A stretch of DNA of 64,000 nt from Zoroaster sp. YZ-2022 (lineage: Eukaryota > Echinodermata > Asteroidea > Forcipulatida > Zoroasteridae). Under the pieces are notes generated by a model. The model worked only from the letters and a program-made list of their open reading frames with translations, ran no database searches and was not told the DNA's origin. The DNA lies in the NCBI GenBank assembly GCA_029582265.1, contig CM055819.1:32974967-33038966 (forward strand), written 5' to 3'. The first letter of the stretch is position 1. Each line of letters begins with the position of its first letter. Position numbers and translations under genes: made by a program. Below are positions 13,301 to 28,300 of the stretch, one piece after another.

Positions 13301-16300
13301 AACTTGATTGTCTGTGATCTCAAGTTTCAAACCTCAACAATCTTGATCCAAGTCAAAATATAAAATGTCCTCTGAACCTCATTGCGTGCATTCAAGTAAC
13401 ATGTACAACTACATGTAAAACACAACGCACAGTCACATGTAGGTTATTTCCTGTTGGCACATATGATTGTCATGTACGACGTACAAGTGTCTAGGTATAC
13501 AGACCTAGACAATGTTTTTTGTTCGATGTAGAATATTTTTTTGAAGAGTCATTTCAAACTGTAAACTCAATGTCGAATATTTTTTTGAAGAGTCATTTCA
13601 AACTGGAAACTCAACCCGGAAAACACTTCATGTAAATTTCAAACTCTTTCAGGTTTTGTAAACAGCAATACAATCAGTGAGATGCAAGATTAAATTGGAC
13701 AGGATTATATGGTAATGCTCATTAAAATGCAAAATTTAACTAAAATCATTTTCTTTGCAAGAGTCTTCTGACACATGATTGATAATTATACTGCATACAT
13801 ACACTTTAGCACCTTCTATACGTATATATGTAATAAAAAGACTAGGGCAGTACATGTACGTGCCAATAATAGCATATTCTTGTCATGACCATTTGCGCCC
13901 ACAGGCATTTTACATTATCTGATCATGCATACCCCCATAACTTCCATGTTCAAAAACAATTTTCTTTCGCTCTCGGAGCAGTGAAAAACTACCGGCACTT
14001 GAGATTGGCATAAACAGTAATGAATTAATGCATGTCAACACAATAACATCAGAACTACCATAGTACATGGCCTGCCACTTCATACTAGCATGTTCTTCTA
14101 AGAGATTTCTGGCATTGAGAAATTCCTGGAGGGGCTAACAGGGCCAGAACCATAACCATGGCAGAGTTAATTACTTTTGTATAGTTTTAGGAGCAACAGG
14201 AAGACCTCTAGGATTTGATAAGTGGAGGACACATTTTCTAATCATTTTCACAATTTAGAATGCCCTCTTCAAACGAGGAATTTTATACCCCTGGTGTGTC
14301 GCACACATCCGCCAATTCAATAAGAACGACCGTATCTCCTCGGGTTCAAAATGCAATAATCAGAGAGACTACACAGAGAATAGCATTGAGTCAATGCTGT
14401 TGTCAGATCTGTTCAGCAGCACCTCCCACAGGTTGTATATATGATAATGTCATTGAACACCCCTTGAGCGGGATTTGAAAACGAGCTTTTGCCTAGAAAT
14501 GAATTTGAAAGATGTCCGTTTCATGCATAGTAAGGTAGAAGTCGTCACTGTTAATTTAAGGCTTCCAGGATTGGGATTCATTAATATCTCGAATAGGATC
14601 ATAATATTCCAATCAGGATATCAAGTCATGGGCGTATCCAGAACATTTTTTAGGGGGGGGGGGGCTGAGAATCAAAAACAATTATTTTTCAGTACTACAA
14701 AAATTACAATGAAATAATCAAAGGGAGAGAAAAACAAAGCACACTGTGGGAATGGGAGTTCGTTCTCCCCTCCCCTCCCCTCCCCTCCCCCTCTCTCTCT
14801 CTCTTTTTCTCTCCCTTTTTTAAATATTTTTTTAACGATTTTAGGGGGGGACTACAGCCCCCTTAGCCCCCCCCCCCCCCCCCCCCCGGATCCGCCAATG
14901 CAAGTATCTCCCAATGAGGATAGTATTGTCGACAATGAGCCTTAAAGAAAAGCATATATAGTTTCTCTCAGACACTGTGGACCCAAGCATTCCTACATCC
15001 ATTGAGTGTTATGTTCACAATCTGCAACCCGATAGATGAGATCTGATGTCGAATCTGAAGACCATTAGGTCTTGAAGCTGTGCCATCAATAGTGTCAATA
15101 TTAGCCAACATGTCTGAGCTGAATTAATAAAAAGCCCCAGCGGCTCTGCTACTCACATCCTGATTTTAATTCCATATTCTCTGCAATATAATACCGGACC
15201 TCCTTTGCATCAATACAATAAATGTGACCATACAGGTTCCTATTTTTTACTTTTAGATCATCCACAAAAAAAAACAAAAAAACCAGTTCACTGCTTGGTT
15301 GTAAATTTGAAATATGAGCTTAGAAATCCAAATGGCAAATTCAAACTGTGAATTGTAAATAAATGCTTTAAAAACAAGGTAGGATCAGTAGTGTTTAACC
15401 TTTGACACATCCTACTGACCTTTGACACCCAACAATTGAGCATGCTCAGTTAGTGTGTCTTTTTACAGTATCAGCTAAATCACTGAGGTTGACCACATTA
15501 AAGCTAGGGTCAGTATTGTTTAACCTTTGACACATCCTAGGTGTTGACCTTTGACACCTACCCATTGAACATGCTCGTTGGTGTTTGCCTCTCGACTGTG
15601 TCCGCTGAATCACTGAGACTGGCCACATCATGGACTTCAGTTTCGATACCAGCGGGATTCTGACCAACGTCTTCAAATTGTTGCTCCTCATCACTAGGTA
15701 CGGAGGAAGTGGCGCTGTTCTCCACAAGACGAGGCACTCTACAGAAAAGATATAAGACAAAACCGTCAAGAAGAAGAGTTTGTTTTGAGGAACATGGATT
15801 CTGACAAAAGTCTTGAAATGGAGTGTTGTGTCCGAGCGGTCTAGCGGACCGGACTCGGGTTCTGGTGGCTGAGTCATCAGAATGTGGGTACGAATCCTAG
15901 CCATGCCAGTTGTGGCACTTGTGTCTTTCAGCAAGACACTCAGCCATGAGTTTCTTCTCTTCACCCAGGAGTAATAATGGGGACCTGTGAGGGCAGAGAT
16001 GGTAATTGTGTTTGATCAGCTGATGAGCGCCTAACAGGCTGCCAGGGCTGTATACTTCCCAGGAATGATCCAGGAATGATTAAAAGTAGCCTGATGACAG
16101 GGATAATAATGTAAAAAGTGCTATAAGCATCACATCATGATAGAGTTGGCGCTATATAAAAATCCACTTATTATTATGCAAATGATTGCTCCTCATCAAA
16201 GATTTCAGACATTTGTCAATAGGGTTTGTTTGCCATCAAATTTGAAGAAAAAAAAGTTCTACCTCAATGCCTCTGCTGAGAAAAAGCCATTCATGTTTAT

Positions 16301-19300
16301 CGTTGGGCCAGCAATTGCACTATCCGTGTCGTCACCGTCTACTGTGGGGCTGAAACCGTCATACAATAAAGGAGATGTGTTATCTTCGCTCATGTCCGTC
16401 AGGGCACTGTCGTCATACTCGTTGTACGTGCTCTCTGATGTCTGAGAATCGGAAAGGGATGAGAAATACACGCATTTGTTATTAATTCAAGCAATAAAAG
16501 GAGATTCCGCTACGTGTAGTTGAATCTCACACATTCTCCTACTACATGTAGTGTCACAGAGTGCAGGTGATGCAGTCGTCAGTATGAATTACAACATGAA
16601 CTACATGTAATGATAAGTGGCATATTGGCATGACTTGTCGTCAGCTCTACCAAGGTAAAAAAAAGAGGCAAATGCTTCTTAATCATAATCCTTCTTAAGG
16701 TCTACCGCTGCTGTATTAAAATAAAAAATAAATGCTCAAGACAGTTTAGACAATCTGATTGGACAAAACGTAATCATGTGGGGGTGTATTAACAGATGGT
16801 AAAGACATCAAAATCAGATCAGCGTGTACATGTACGTGCCAGCTGTTCGCCAGCTGTTTTGTGAGACGCGTGACGCGTCATGTACGTACTTCGGAAGTCT
16901 TTTGTTTGTGTCCCCAAAACGTGAATTTGCCCATTTCTATTTGGCTTCATTCAACAAAAATTACAGTTTGTTAACATTTTGAAAACGAAATCGACACAGG
17001 CATTTATGAATGGGAATAACAGTTTGACGCTTGGTCTTTACCGCAGGTTTTGTGCATGGTCACAGACAATAAGGACCTTGTGTTCTGTTCACTGTGACCA
17101 CACCCAAATCTGGTCATTATCCTGTGGTGAAGACCAAACAACCAACTGTTATTCCTTTATTAACCGTTTGTACAAGTCTTCTATCATGCACGTTTAATAG
17201 CTAATGATCTAGTGTCACCAATGATGGAAAGGCAAAGTGTACATGTACATAACAAGGAAATTACACTGAAGCCTCTACCCTTTATAAGATTTTCCTTACA
17301 ATTTTGTCACATGTAACAACCACATTACAATTTTTTTCTTTTCTCATGCACGCAAATTGTATTACTGTACATGTAGGTTCAACACTAGATGTGATTTGAA
17401 GCTTTGCATGATGAATTGGATTATAAGAAAGATTGAGTAATAATACCATACAGTGAAATAATCTCTTCTAAGTTCTGAGAAGAAGTGTGGTTCTGATAAC
17501 AATAAGCTTGGGTGACATTGCTTTTTTTCATCCATGATATATCGCGATTATTATTTTTCCATTCAAGCATGATTGCTTTAGATCCGATAACCACAGGTAT
17601 ATACCCCTCTATAAGCGTCACAATAAATCACAAATTCGTTTGCATTGCGTGATGTACTTTTGAAGTAGTTCGCTTTTATTTCTCACTTCCAAAAGATGAA
17701 AAGACTGTCCTAATATTGTTTCCATGGAATTTCTGAATTGACTCACAATGCCAATTTTTTTTAAATCGCGATATATTTTTTTAATCATAATTTGCTGATA
17801 TCTTGATAACTTAAAAAGGTTCTCGATATCGTAATCGAATAAAAGAAGGTATCGCAATATTCGATATCATTGTGTTATCACCCACAAGCTTAGATAACAC
17901 CTTAGTTTGTCGTGTAGACTATCTCACTGGCCAAGCGCGCAGTCTCCAACGACAGCCACCTCCTACATCAAAAACTGACCGCGCCTCCACCTCCTCCACA
18001 CCTCAAATCCTGGCATCCCTCAGAACGAAGGCAGGGAAGCTCCTGGACAGCTGCGATGATAAATCACCAAAACTGTGGGCCCTAGAATCCTGGAAGAACC
18101 GTTGGAACCAGCTGCCACGCAACTACCTCCACCAGTTCATCTCGGAACCCTGCAGCAAACCCGCGGGGCATGACCTCCACCGTCACTGCTGGGTCCGACT
18201 CAACCGCCTGCCCTCCGGTCACAATCGCCTCGCCAAGCATATATGACGAAGATGGGCCTGGCCACTAAACCCCTCCTGCCCTTGCGGTACCAGCGACCAA
18301 ACGGCGGAGTACATCATCAACACCTGCCCACTGCACATGTGTACCGGCAACCTGACTGATGTCGATGACCAGGCCAGAACCTGGCTTCACAGACTTCCAC
18401 TGGAACTATGACTTGCTGCGTCATACGCTAATAATAATATACTACTCAAAACAATTTAGGGAACACCGGAATAATCTCAGTTAAAGCAAGATCATTTATT
18501 TCAGATAAACACAAGGTTTCACAGAATTGATGAGAAACAACTGCACAATGAAACAGATGATAAAGGATGCATGTAGTGATTACACATTTCATGACATGAC
18601 TACTGAAAGAGAGAGGGGGTTGCAAATGAAAATCCCGGTTCATGGAACATTTCAGACCTATTTGATGTTAAAAATCCGGTGTTCCCTAAATTGTTTTGAG
18701 TAGTATAATAATAATAGTTTGTTGTGCCTACAATACCGTACATGCAACCAAACCAGCCTTTACCAACAACTTCCTCACATCAACACTTCTCTCAAGCTCA
18801 ACAAGGACGACAACATCACCCAGCCCAAGACACGCCATATCGCACCAATCTTGAAAGAACTGCACTGGCTTCCTGTTTCACAGAGAATTGTTTTTAAACT
18901 TATGCTAATTGTTCACAAATCTTTTAATAACATTGCTCCAATTTATATTTCTGAACTGCTTAAAGTCTACACTCCATCACGCAATTTGCGCTCCAGCAAC
19001 ATGTCACTCCTAAAGGAACCAACTTCAAAACGGAACTGGGGTGATAGGTCTTTTTCTGTCGCGGCTCCGAGACTCTGGAATCATCTTCCAACAAAACTCA
19101 AATCTTGTCATGGTATAACTAGATTTAAGTCGATGCTTAAAACTTATCTTATGTCACAATTCTTCAAAGATGATGTATATTTGTAATTGCATTGTAGATA
19201 CATGTATCTCATCAGTACATAATTTTTTTTTCTCCTATGCTATCATTGTATATTGTTTGTATTCATGTGGTTTTTTTCTTCTTTTTTTTCTTTGTTTCCG

Positions 19301-22300
19301 CGCCTTGAGCGCCCAGCAGGGTGGATATGTGTGCGCTACAAATCTTTATTATTATTATTATTATTATTATTAGTGCTGGGAGTTAGTATGCTAACCATTT
19401 AACCAAAACTTTTGGCAACACAAACTACATGTAGATCATCAGCAAATGGCACACTGTGCATACATATTCAATCAAAATGCATCAATAAACTTCCCGCAAT
19501 GATTGTTTAATAACCAGTGCGGCAAAAAAGAAAGTCTAGAACAAAATGGGTGGCAAATTCTTCCAAAAATGTTTGTCGTATTTTTAAAAATATTGGTTTT
19601 GGTTAGCCGGTTAGCAAATTTCTAAATGGTTTTGGTTGGTTAACCGGTTAATCATTCCAGTACAACCCAAGACCAGTCCTCTACTCTATCAGCGCACGGC
19701 ATTCAAATCCATGGTCACTCTTCCATATATTATAAGCTTCATATTGCATTTTGAGTTGATTGTCAGATAAAACATGAGATTTAATCTCATGCTGTTCAAA
19801 GCTTATAACATGTATATTTAATGATCCATTTGCATACCAGAATTGCATCTGACAAGATTGTACAGAAAATCATATCATGTAAATGAGATTTGAGTAAATC
19901 TGGATTCAACTGGATTGAATGCAACAATACAACTTTAATTCCCCAGGAAATGTTTTCATTCAAAATGTTTGCATCCATGTAATTAATGCTACATGTAAAC
20001 CTTAAATACCAAATCTTGAATATTGTATATATATGTAACAAATTGTGAATTTTGCATAGCGAACATAAATTTTGTGTAGCATTTGCAAGTGTAATCATTC
20101 ACTGAATTCACCGCCCCCATCCCCACCAACTTTTATAAAGCATGCTATAGAATACTATTTGGAGTGAAATAATAATAATAATAATAATAAAGATTTTTAG
20201 CGCGCACATATCCACCCTGCTGGGCGCTCAAGGCGCGGAAACAAAGAAAAAACATTAATACAAACAATATACAATGATAGCATAGGGAAAACAAATTATG
20301 TACCGAGATACATGTACCTACAATGCAATTACAAATATACATCATCTTTGAAGAGTTGTAACATAAGATGAGTTTTAAGCATCGACTTGAATCTGGTTAT
20401 ACTATGACAAGATTTGAGTTTAGTAGGAAGATGATTCCAGAGTCTTGGAGCTGCGACAGAAAACGACCTATCACCCCAGTTCCATTTTGAAGTTGGTTCC
20501 TTGAGGAGTGACATGTTGCTGGAGCGCAAATTGCGTGATGGAGTGTAGACTTTAAGTAGTTCAGAAATATAAATTGGAGCAATGTTATTAAAAGATTTGT
20601 GAACAATTAGCATAAGTTTAAAAACAATTCTCTATGAAACAGGAAGCCAGTCCAGTTCTTTCAAGATTGGCGTGATATGGCATGACTTTCTGGACAAAGT
20701 CACAACACGAGCTGCTGTGTTTTGTATGTGCTGAAGACGAGATATTTGATTCTGCGGAAGACCGTAAAGGAGAGCATTCCCGTTATCGAGCCGTGATGTG
20801 ACAAATGCATGTATAATTTGTTCAGCAGCACTTTTATTCAAGTATTTCCTAATTCGCTTATATTTCTGATATGAAATGATGATATGAACAATGTTGGAGA
20901 TATGTGGTTTTAAAGTCATTGTCGAGTCAAATATAACACCCAAATTACGTGCATGTAATGAGGGGTTATTCATGCAGTCACCAATTGTAATAAATGGAAG
21001 AGAAACTTTAGACAATTGCTGACGTGATCCAAATGGAACAAATTCTGTTTTTTCATCGTTCAATTTCAGGAAGTTTTGTCTCATCCAACTTCGAATCTCT
21101 TGAATACATTTCTCCAGTGTTTTAATGCAGGAATCAGCAGGTTCTTGAGAAGATTTAAAAGTAATGTAAAGCTGCGTGTCATCAGCGTAAACATGGTAAT
21201 TTAAATTATACTTCAAAATAATATCACGAACTGGAAAGGTATAAACAGTAAACCACTGTGGGCCGAGCACAGAGCCTTGGGGTACAGAATAGTCAAGAGT
21301 AACAGGCTCGGAGATAGCGTTACCAATACAAACATGCTGAGGCCTATTTAAAAGGTAGGACTTACACCAATCCAGGGCTGTGTCATGTATTCCAAGATGA
21401 TATTGAAGGCGGGAGAGAAGGATTTTATGATCGACAGTGTCAAAAGCGGCGCTTAAGTCTAACAAAACTAATGCAGTGATTTTCTCCTCATCCATGGCAG
21501 ATAAAATGTCATTGTTGACGCTAAGAAGAGCAGTTTCCTGCTCCATGAAATGGTTTGTAGGCTGACTGAAATGTGTCTGACAGGTTATTAGCACGAACAT
21601 GGTCAGAGATCCGTGATGAAACAACTCGCTCGATTGTTTTTCCAAGGTACTTTAAATTCGCTACTGGTCGGTAATTTTGAAAACTTCCTTGTCCAAATTG
21701 GGTTTCTTTAGGAGTGGTTTAACATGAGCAACCTTCTGGCTATTAGGGAAACAACCGGAAGAAAGAGATCTGTTTACAATAATTGTGATATACTTAGCAA
21801 ACACATCAATATTTTGTTTTATTAGCGGTTGGCACTGGATCAAGTTCACATGATTTTGATGGCGATTTCATGATGAGTTTCTTGATCTCCGTAACACTAG
21901 TAGGCTCAAACATGGACAGTCTACATTGTGGATCCTGCGTGATAGTGTTTGTGATAGAATGGCAGGTACTGAGGGAAAAGAACGACGGATATTCTCAATT
22001 TTGTGACAAAAAAGTTTGAAAAAGCATTTGCGAGGTCCTGATCGGAGTGTGTAGATGGAAGCACTGGAGCTTTGGGTTTATGAAGCAGCTTTTCAACAAT
22101 GTTAAAGAGTTTTTTCTGATCACCAGAGCTATCTTCCACAAGAAATGAGTAGTGAGTTATTTTTGCCTGGTTAATCATGTTCTTCACAATATCACGTTGG
22201 TTACAGTATTCTTGCCGATGTACTCCAAGTTTCCCATTGTCACGCCATCTTCGCTCAAATTGACGGCGGATTTTCCTTGCAGCACGGATATCATCATTGA

Positions 22301-25300
22301 ACCAGGGGGATTCAGATTGTAGTTTAACAGTTCGAGTTTTTTGCGGAGCATGATCATCCAAGATGTTACGGACAGTAGATTCAAATAGACTGACACAAAA
22401 ATCCAGCTCACCATCTTCAAGGTTTACATTTTCCAGTTGAGATTCAATATCATGACATAAATCTTTAATATTTACTTTTTTCCAGTGGCGAGTAGTTACA
22501 GAAATGGTAGGTATGGGAGGTTTTTTAAGGTTCAAATTTACCATGATTGCATAATGATCAGATAAGCCAGGATGAATAGTTATATTCGAGATAAGAGGTG
22601 AAGTATTTTCACGCGTTATCATGAGGTCAAGACAGTGACCATACCGATGAGTGGGTGCTGTGATGTGCTGTATAAGTCCATGAGCAGAGAGCAGATCTTT
22701 AAACTGATTTGCATAATTGTTTGAAATAATGTCCATACATGTATGAATGTTAAAATCGCCGGTTAAAATAATGTCAGATGGGTGTAAGAGATAATCGACA
22801 ATTAATTTTTCAAATTCCTGCAGAAAACTGGAGAAGTTTACATGTTTACCATCAACATCCCTTTCTGGTCGATAAATATTAACAAGGCGAACAGATCTAG
22901 AGTTGCACGTTACCTCAGCATGCAGAGATTCAAATGTTAGGTAGTCAATGTTAACACTTTTCATACTGACAGATAAACTGGACCTAAAGAGTCTTTATTG
23001 GTCTGGGGATATGATGGAGAGAGTAGCCAGCAGGAGTACACTCACGGGGTGGCAAGTCATCATTAGGTTTAAACCATGTCTCGGTTATGGCAACAAGATC
23101 CAAATTGTTTTGAAGTACAAAGTCAACAAATTCATCCGATTTGTTACATATGGATTGAGTATTCAAGACACAGAGCTGAAGTTTAGACTCATCGTGAACA
23201 TTTGGAGTTGAAGTTATGCCAATGTCGCTTGTTGATGTGGTTGAGTTCACTGCTGGGGGTTGGTAAGGCTGGAGTGCTAGTTGTGTAAGTCTGTCCATTC
23301 TACGGCGACCAGCTTTTTTACCTCTATGTGTGCGGCGGTATGTTTGGGGTTGATTAGCAAGTATTCCAAGACAGTTCAATTGACTCAATCCTAAATAAGA
23401 TAAAGCTACATCAGTACATGGAACATTGCGAAGATTGAGTAGTTCATTACGGCTGTAGGAAATTTTATGGAGCTGAGTGGCGTTTGTGGGTGTGTTGATC
23501 AGTGTTTCAGGTCCAGGGTTTGGGTTTATGTCACCAGAAATTAAGAGTTCCAGGTGAAAGGTGGCAGATGAATTATCATAGTATGATATAGGACGTCTCA
23601 AGAATTTAAGATGGCGGATTTTAGTTGAACAATCTGTAGATTGCATCTTGTAGCCATCTACTGATGAGTCATTGAGACACCATGGTCTGGATAGCAGGAG
23701 TAGAATAAACAGGATGTAGACCTCCATTGTCTGATCACAAAGTTGTTGATCCAAACAAAAGGCTTGTGGTCAAGCTACAGGTTATAATGGTCGAGCGGTT
23801 TAGTGCATCGGATTTGTGTTCTGATGGCTGAGTCGTCAGAATGTGGGTTCGAATCCCAACCGCGACCGTGGTGCTTGTGTCCTCGAGCAAGACACTTTAC
23901 CACCATTGATTAGCCCATATGCGCCGAAATGGCAGCAATTGAGCTGTACATGTATACTCCCCAGGGAGCTGAGATGGTTTCAGGAATAATTTATGCGCCT
24001 GATGAGCAGGGGTAATAATGTACAGTGCACTTTAAAAATGCACTTTAAAAATGCCTCCATTATTATTATTATTGATCTGATCTGTGATGACTATGGCTCA
24101 CAGGGTCGATATCATCTACACATGTACATGTATACTATCTCCATTGAGAGATACTTTTATCCAGATTGATACATTTACCTTATTCTCCCAATGAGGATAC
24201 CAAAATTAAGGCCCCAATTGGGAATCCCTTGGATGACAACACCTTCTGCAGTAGGCTGGCTCAAGTGGTCGATTTCAAATATACTATCCTGATTGGGATA
24301 TACTTTTTATCCTGATTTATACCTTATTCTCTCAATGACGATACCAAAATTAAGGCCCCAATTGGGGAATCCCTTGGATGACAACAACACCTTCTGCAGT
24401 AGGCTGGCTCAAGTGGTCGATTTCAAATATACATATACTATCCTGATTGGGTATACTTTTTATCCTGATGTATACCTTATTCTCCCAATGAAGATACTAA
24501 AATTAAGGGCCCAATTGGGAATCCCTTGGATGACAACACCTTCTGCAGTAGGCTGGCTTAAGTGGTCGATTTCAAATATATATATATATATATATATACT
24601 ATCCTGATTGGGATATACTTTTTATCCTGATTTATACCTTATTCTCCCAATGAGGATACCAAAAGACCCCAATCAGTACAACGGCACCTAATGCAAGACT
24701 ATCCTATCCATGTACATGTCGAGTATGCCAGTAATCCTTCCAGACAAAACTAATGAAACGTACTGTAATTTTCCTAATAGGTTTTCAAATCTGCCTTCCA
24801 AGGAATTACTGCCGATTATACCTCAGGAAACCGATATGAAATTCGGATTGATTAATTATAGCCCACGAACATGGACCTTCAACTCGAGTCAAGAGCCGTG
24901 CCTCTAGAGTAGAGGGTCTGTGCACAGACTAATATTACCATGGAGACTACCTACATGAACCAACTTCTAATTAATTTGTTCAATGTCTGAGAATAGATGT
25001 ACTTTATTGGTCATGTACTTGCACTTGCACTGTACTGTTTATTCTACGTGCATTCAATAAGTACAGTACATACATGTATAGCAATTAGAGATTCATGCCA
25101 ATATTTTAGCGAAGGCCATGCATTTATATTTAATTAGAATAAATAGAAATCTAGAACGAGGAAAGTTCACCATGTTTCAGCACTTTTCGTTTTGCTCACA
25201 TGTTATCTGAGAAATTTTATTTTGTTTGTACAAACGGGTCATTCCACCAGGTTGCGGCAAGCTTTGTGATAGGTGTCCCTTGTTACGTACATGTAGGTAA

Positions 25301-28300
25301 ATGTACCATTTATTATGACTCCTACAGGTATGTAAAATTAATGTACATGTAACTTCTTATTCAAGGGATTGATTTCATTCTAATTTGAAGAAGAACTGAG
25401 AATGTGCACTCAAAATAAGGATAATGAACGGTACATCTACCTACGTAACAAGGACACCATGTCACAAAGCTTGCCCCAACCTGGTGGAATGACCCAAAAA
25501 TGTGCACTCATAATAAGGATAATGAATGGTACATCTACAGTACCTATGTAACAAGGACACCATGTCACAAAGCTTGCCCCCAACCTGGTGGAATGACCCA
25601 AGAATGTGCACTCATAATAAGGATAATGAACGGTACATCTACCTACGTAACAAGGACACCATGTCACAAAGCTTGCCCCCAACCTGGTGGAATGACCCAA
25701 GAATGTGCACTCATAATAAGGATAATGAATGGTACATGTACATCTACCTGTACGTAACAAGGACACCATGTCACAAAGCTTGCCCCAACCTGGTGGAATG
25801 ACCCAAGAATGTGCACTCATAATAAGGACAATGAATGGTACATCTACCTACGTAACAAGGACACCATGTCACAAAGCTTGCCCCAACCTGGTGGAATGAC
25901 TCAAGAATGTGCACTCATAATAAGGATAATGAATGGTACATCTACCTAAGTAACAAGGACACCATGCCATATCACAAAGCTTGCTCCAACCTAGTGGAAT
26001 GGCCCACCTAGATAACAAGGACACCATGTCACAAAGCTTGCCCCAACCTGGTGGAATGACACAAATACATGTACATTGAAAAAACAAACAAAAACAAGCC
26101 TTATGTCTTTAATGGTTGGTACAACAACACTGGTATCATGTACCGCCGTACCGGTACATGGTATCATGTACCGCCGTACCGGTACATGGTATCAACAACA
26201 CTGGTATCATGTACCGGTACATGTAGCAATTAAATTCCAGGTTATCAAATAATTTTACAAAAAGTTGCCATCTGGCAAATTTCTTTAAAACATAAAAAAC
26301 ATGTGATTTCTTTTAATAATAATAATAATAATAATGTGGACCTATATAGCGCACGTATCCACCAAACTGGTGCTCAAGGTGCATTATATTATTACCCCTG
26401 CTCATCAGGCTCATAAATCATTCCAGAAACCATCTCAGCTCCCTGGGGAGTATACAGGTCAATTGCTGCCATTACAGCGCATATAGGGCTAATCAAACAC
26501 AATAACCAACTCTGCCCTCACCGGTACCCATTTACTCCTGGGTGGAGAGAAGCAATCATGGTAAAGTGTCTTGCTCAAGGACACAAGCACCACGGTCGCG
26601 GTTGGGATTCGAACCCACATTCTGACGACTCAGCCATCAGAACACAAATCCGATGCACTAAACCGCTCGACCATGAAATTTTCATCAAACATTTCGTGAC
26701 AACTAGAACGGTGAAATGAACAAACTGTATGTTACCAATATACCAATGTTGTACTTTCCCTTTAAAGGGACGGTATCGTCACGATCAGAGCAGACTTTCG
26801 ACAGGGCATGGAATCGACGTCCTAGTTTAAGAATTAACACAGTGACTGAAACTTACTGGCTCATTTATGCAGCAGAAACGGTAATGACCTTATCACGAGA
26901 GGTATTATTGTAGTCACTGAGTTAATTTAAAACTAGCATTCCGATTCCATGCCCTGTTGATCGTGACGATACTGTCTCTTTAACCCTAACCTTCCCAAAT
27001 CCTCCAAAATCCTCTTTGCTAAAGTGAAGGATTTTGAAGGATTGAGGTTACATGCTCTTTGCTAAAGTGAAGGATTTTGGAGGATTGAGGTTATTAGGCA
27101 TACTTGCCTTTCCATGGTACATGTACATCCATGTTTGTTGTAGTGATTGCAAGGTCAGTGCTTGGGTCAGTGGACACTGTTTATTGCTCCATGCATGCAG
27201 GGAGGGTTCCTGGCCATGTACATGTATCACAGATTAGAAACACATGTGTGCATACATGTACATGTCATGTGCTTGCTTTACTACTGAAGGATTTTGGAGG
27301 ATTCAGGTTTGTGTAAGCAAATGGGCCTAGGGAGTTAGGGTTAATATAACAACTGAACCATGATTAAACCATGTCATAGTATTCCTGTTGGGAAAGAATG
27401 TCGTATCCGGCCACCACTTTTTAAGGGCTTTTTTGGATTTTTTTTGCAACCACTAACCAGTTAAAAAATCATTCTATCGATTTTTGGTGGTACAGAAAGC
27501 GAAAACTATCTTTAAAATCCACTTTTATGATGGTTTTCGGACTTGATTTCCCTTCTAAAAAAATCCTCCCCTTCAGAAAATAGAAGGATCCTATTATAGT
27601 TGCCACTACGCATGTACAATGACTGTGTTGGTCACTAATTGTGGAGTTTACAAGATCAGACTGACATGACTGAGGAAGTCATCGTATACCAAAAATGCCA
27701 GATTTTTCATGAAATAAATATCCTGGAATAATTTGAAGTATATGTCCATCATCATCCATATGTTCTCCACCTTACCAGGTAGGTAAGATTACATTATTGG
27801 TTATATTTAATGAAAAATAGTGGCGGCCAGATACGACATTCTACCCTCCTGTTGCACTTATGTGTACACACATGCCCAAATTTGTGTTGATTCTTTGACA
27901 TTATACTGAAAATACATGTATTATTTGTCAAAACTTTGAACATTTGATCATGAAATCCACAAGCACATGAAATTAAAATCATGGGCAATTCTATGGTTAT
28001 TAACGTTACATTTTTACCGAATAAGTTCTGGGTAAGATCTGGATATAATATAACTACTGTGAAAAAACTGATGAGTGAAATATATTACTATCACATCGCT
28101 GAAGCACTGATGACGAACACTTACGACCAAACACAAAAGAGGCGGTCTGAGACTACTTAGGCTTGGGCGGTTTTAAATTTTTGGCTAGCCTGTTTCTGCG
28201 CATCGTGATTGGATATATTTGCAGAGTAGCAGGGTAGAATGTTATATCCGACCACCACTTTTTCTCATTCAATATAACCAGTAAAGTAATCTTACCTACC

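Noticed and set aside
14330..14480. Minus-strand FNDIIIYTTCGRCC, resembling the Cys-pair module of vertebrate FIP4
   Set aside because: A stop follows immediately, the only nearby AG gives the wrong phase for exons 5 and 6, and the plus strand looks at least as coding-like. Probably chance.
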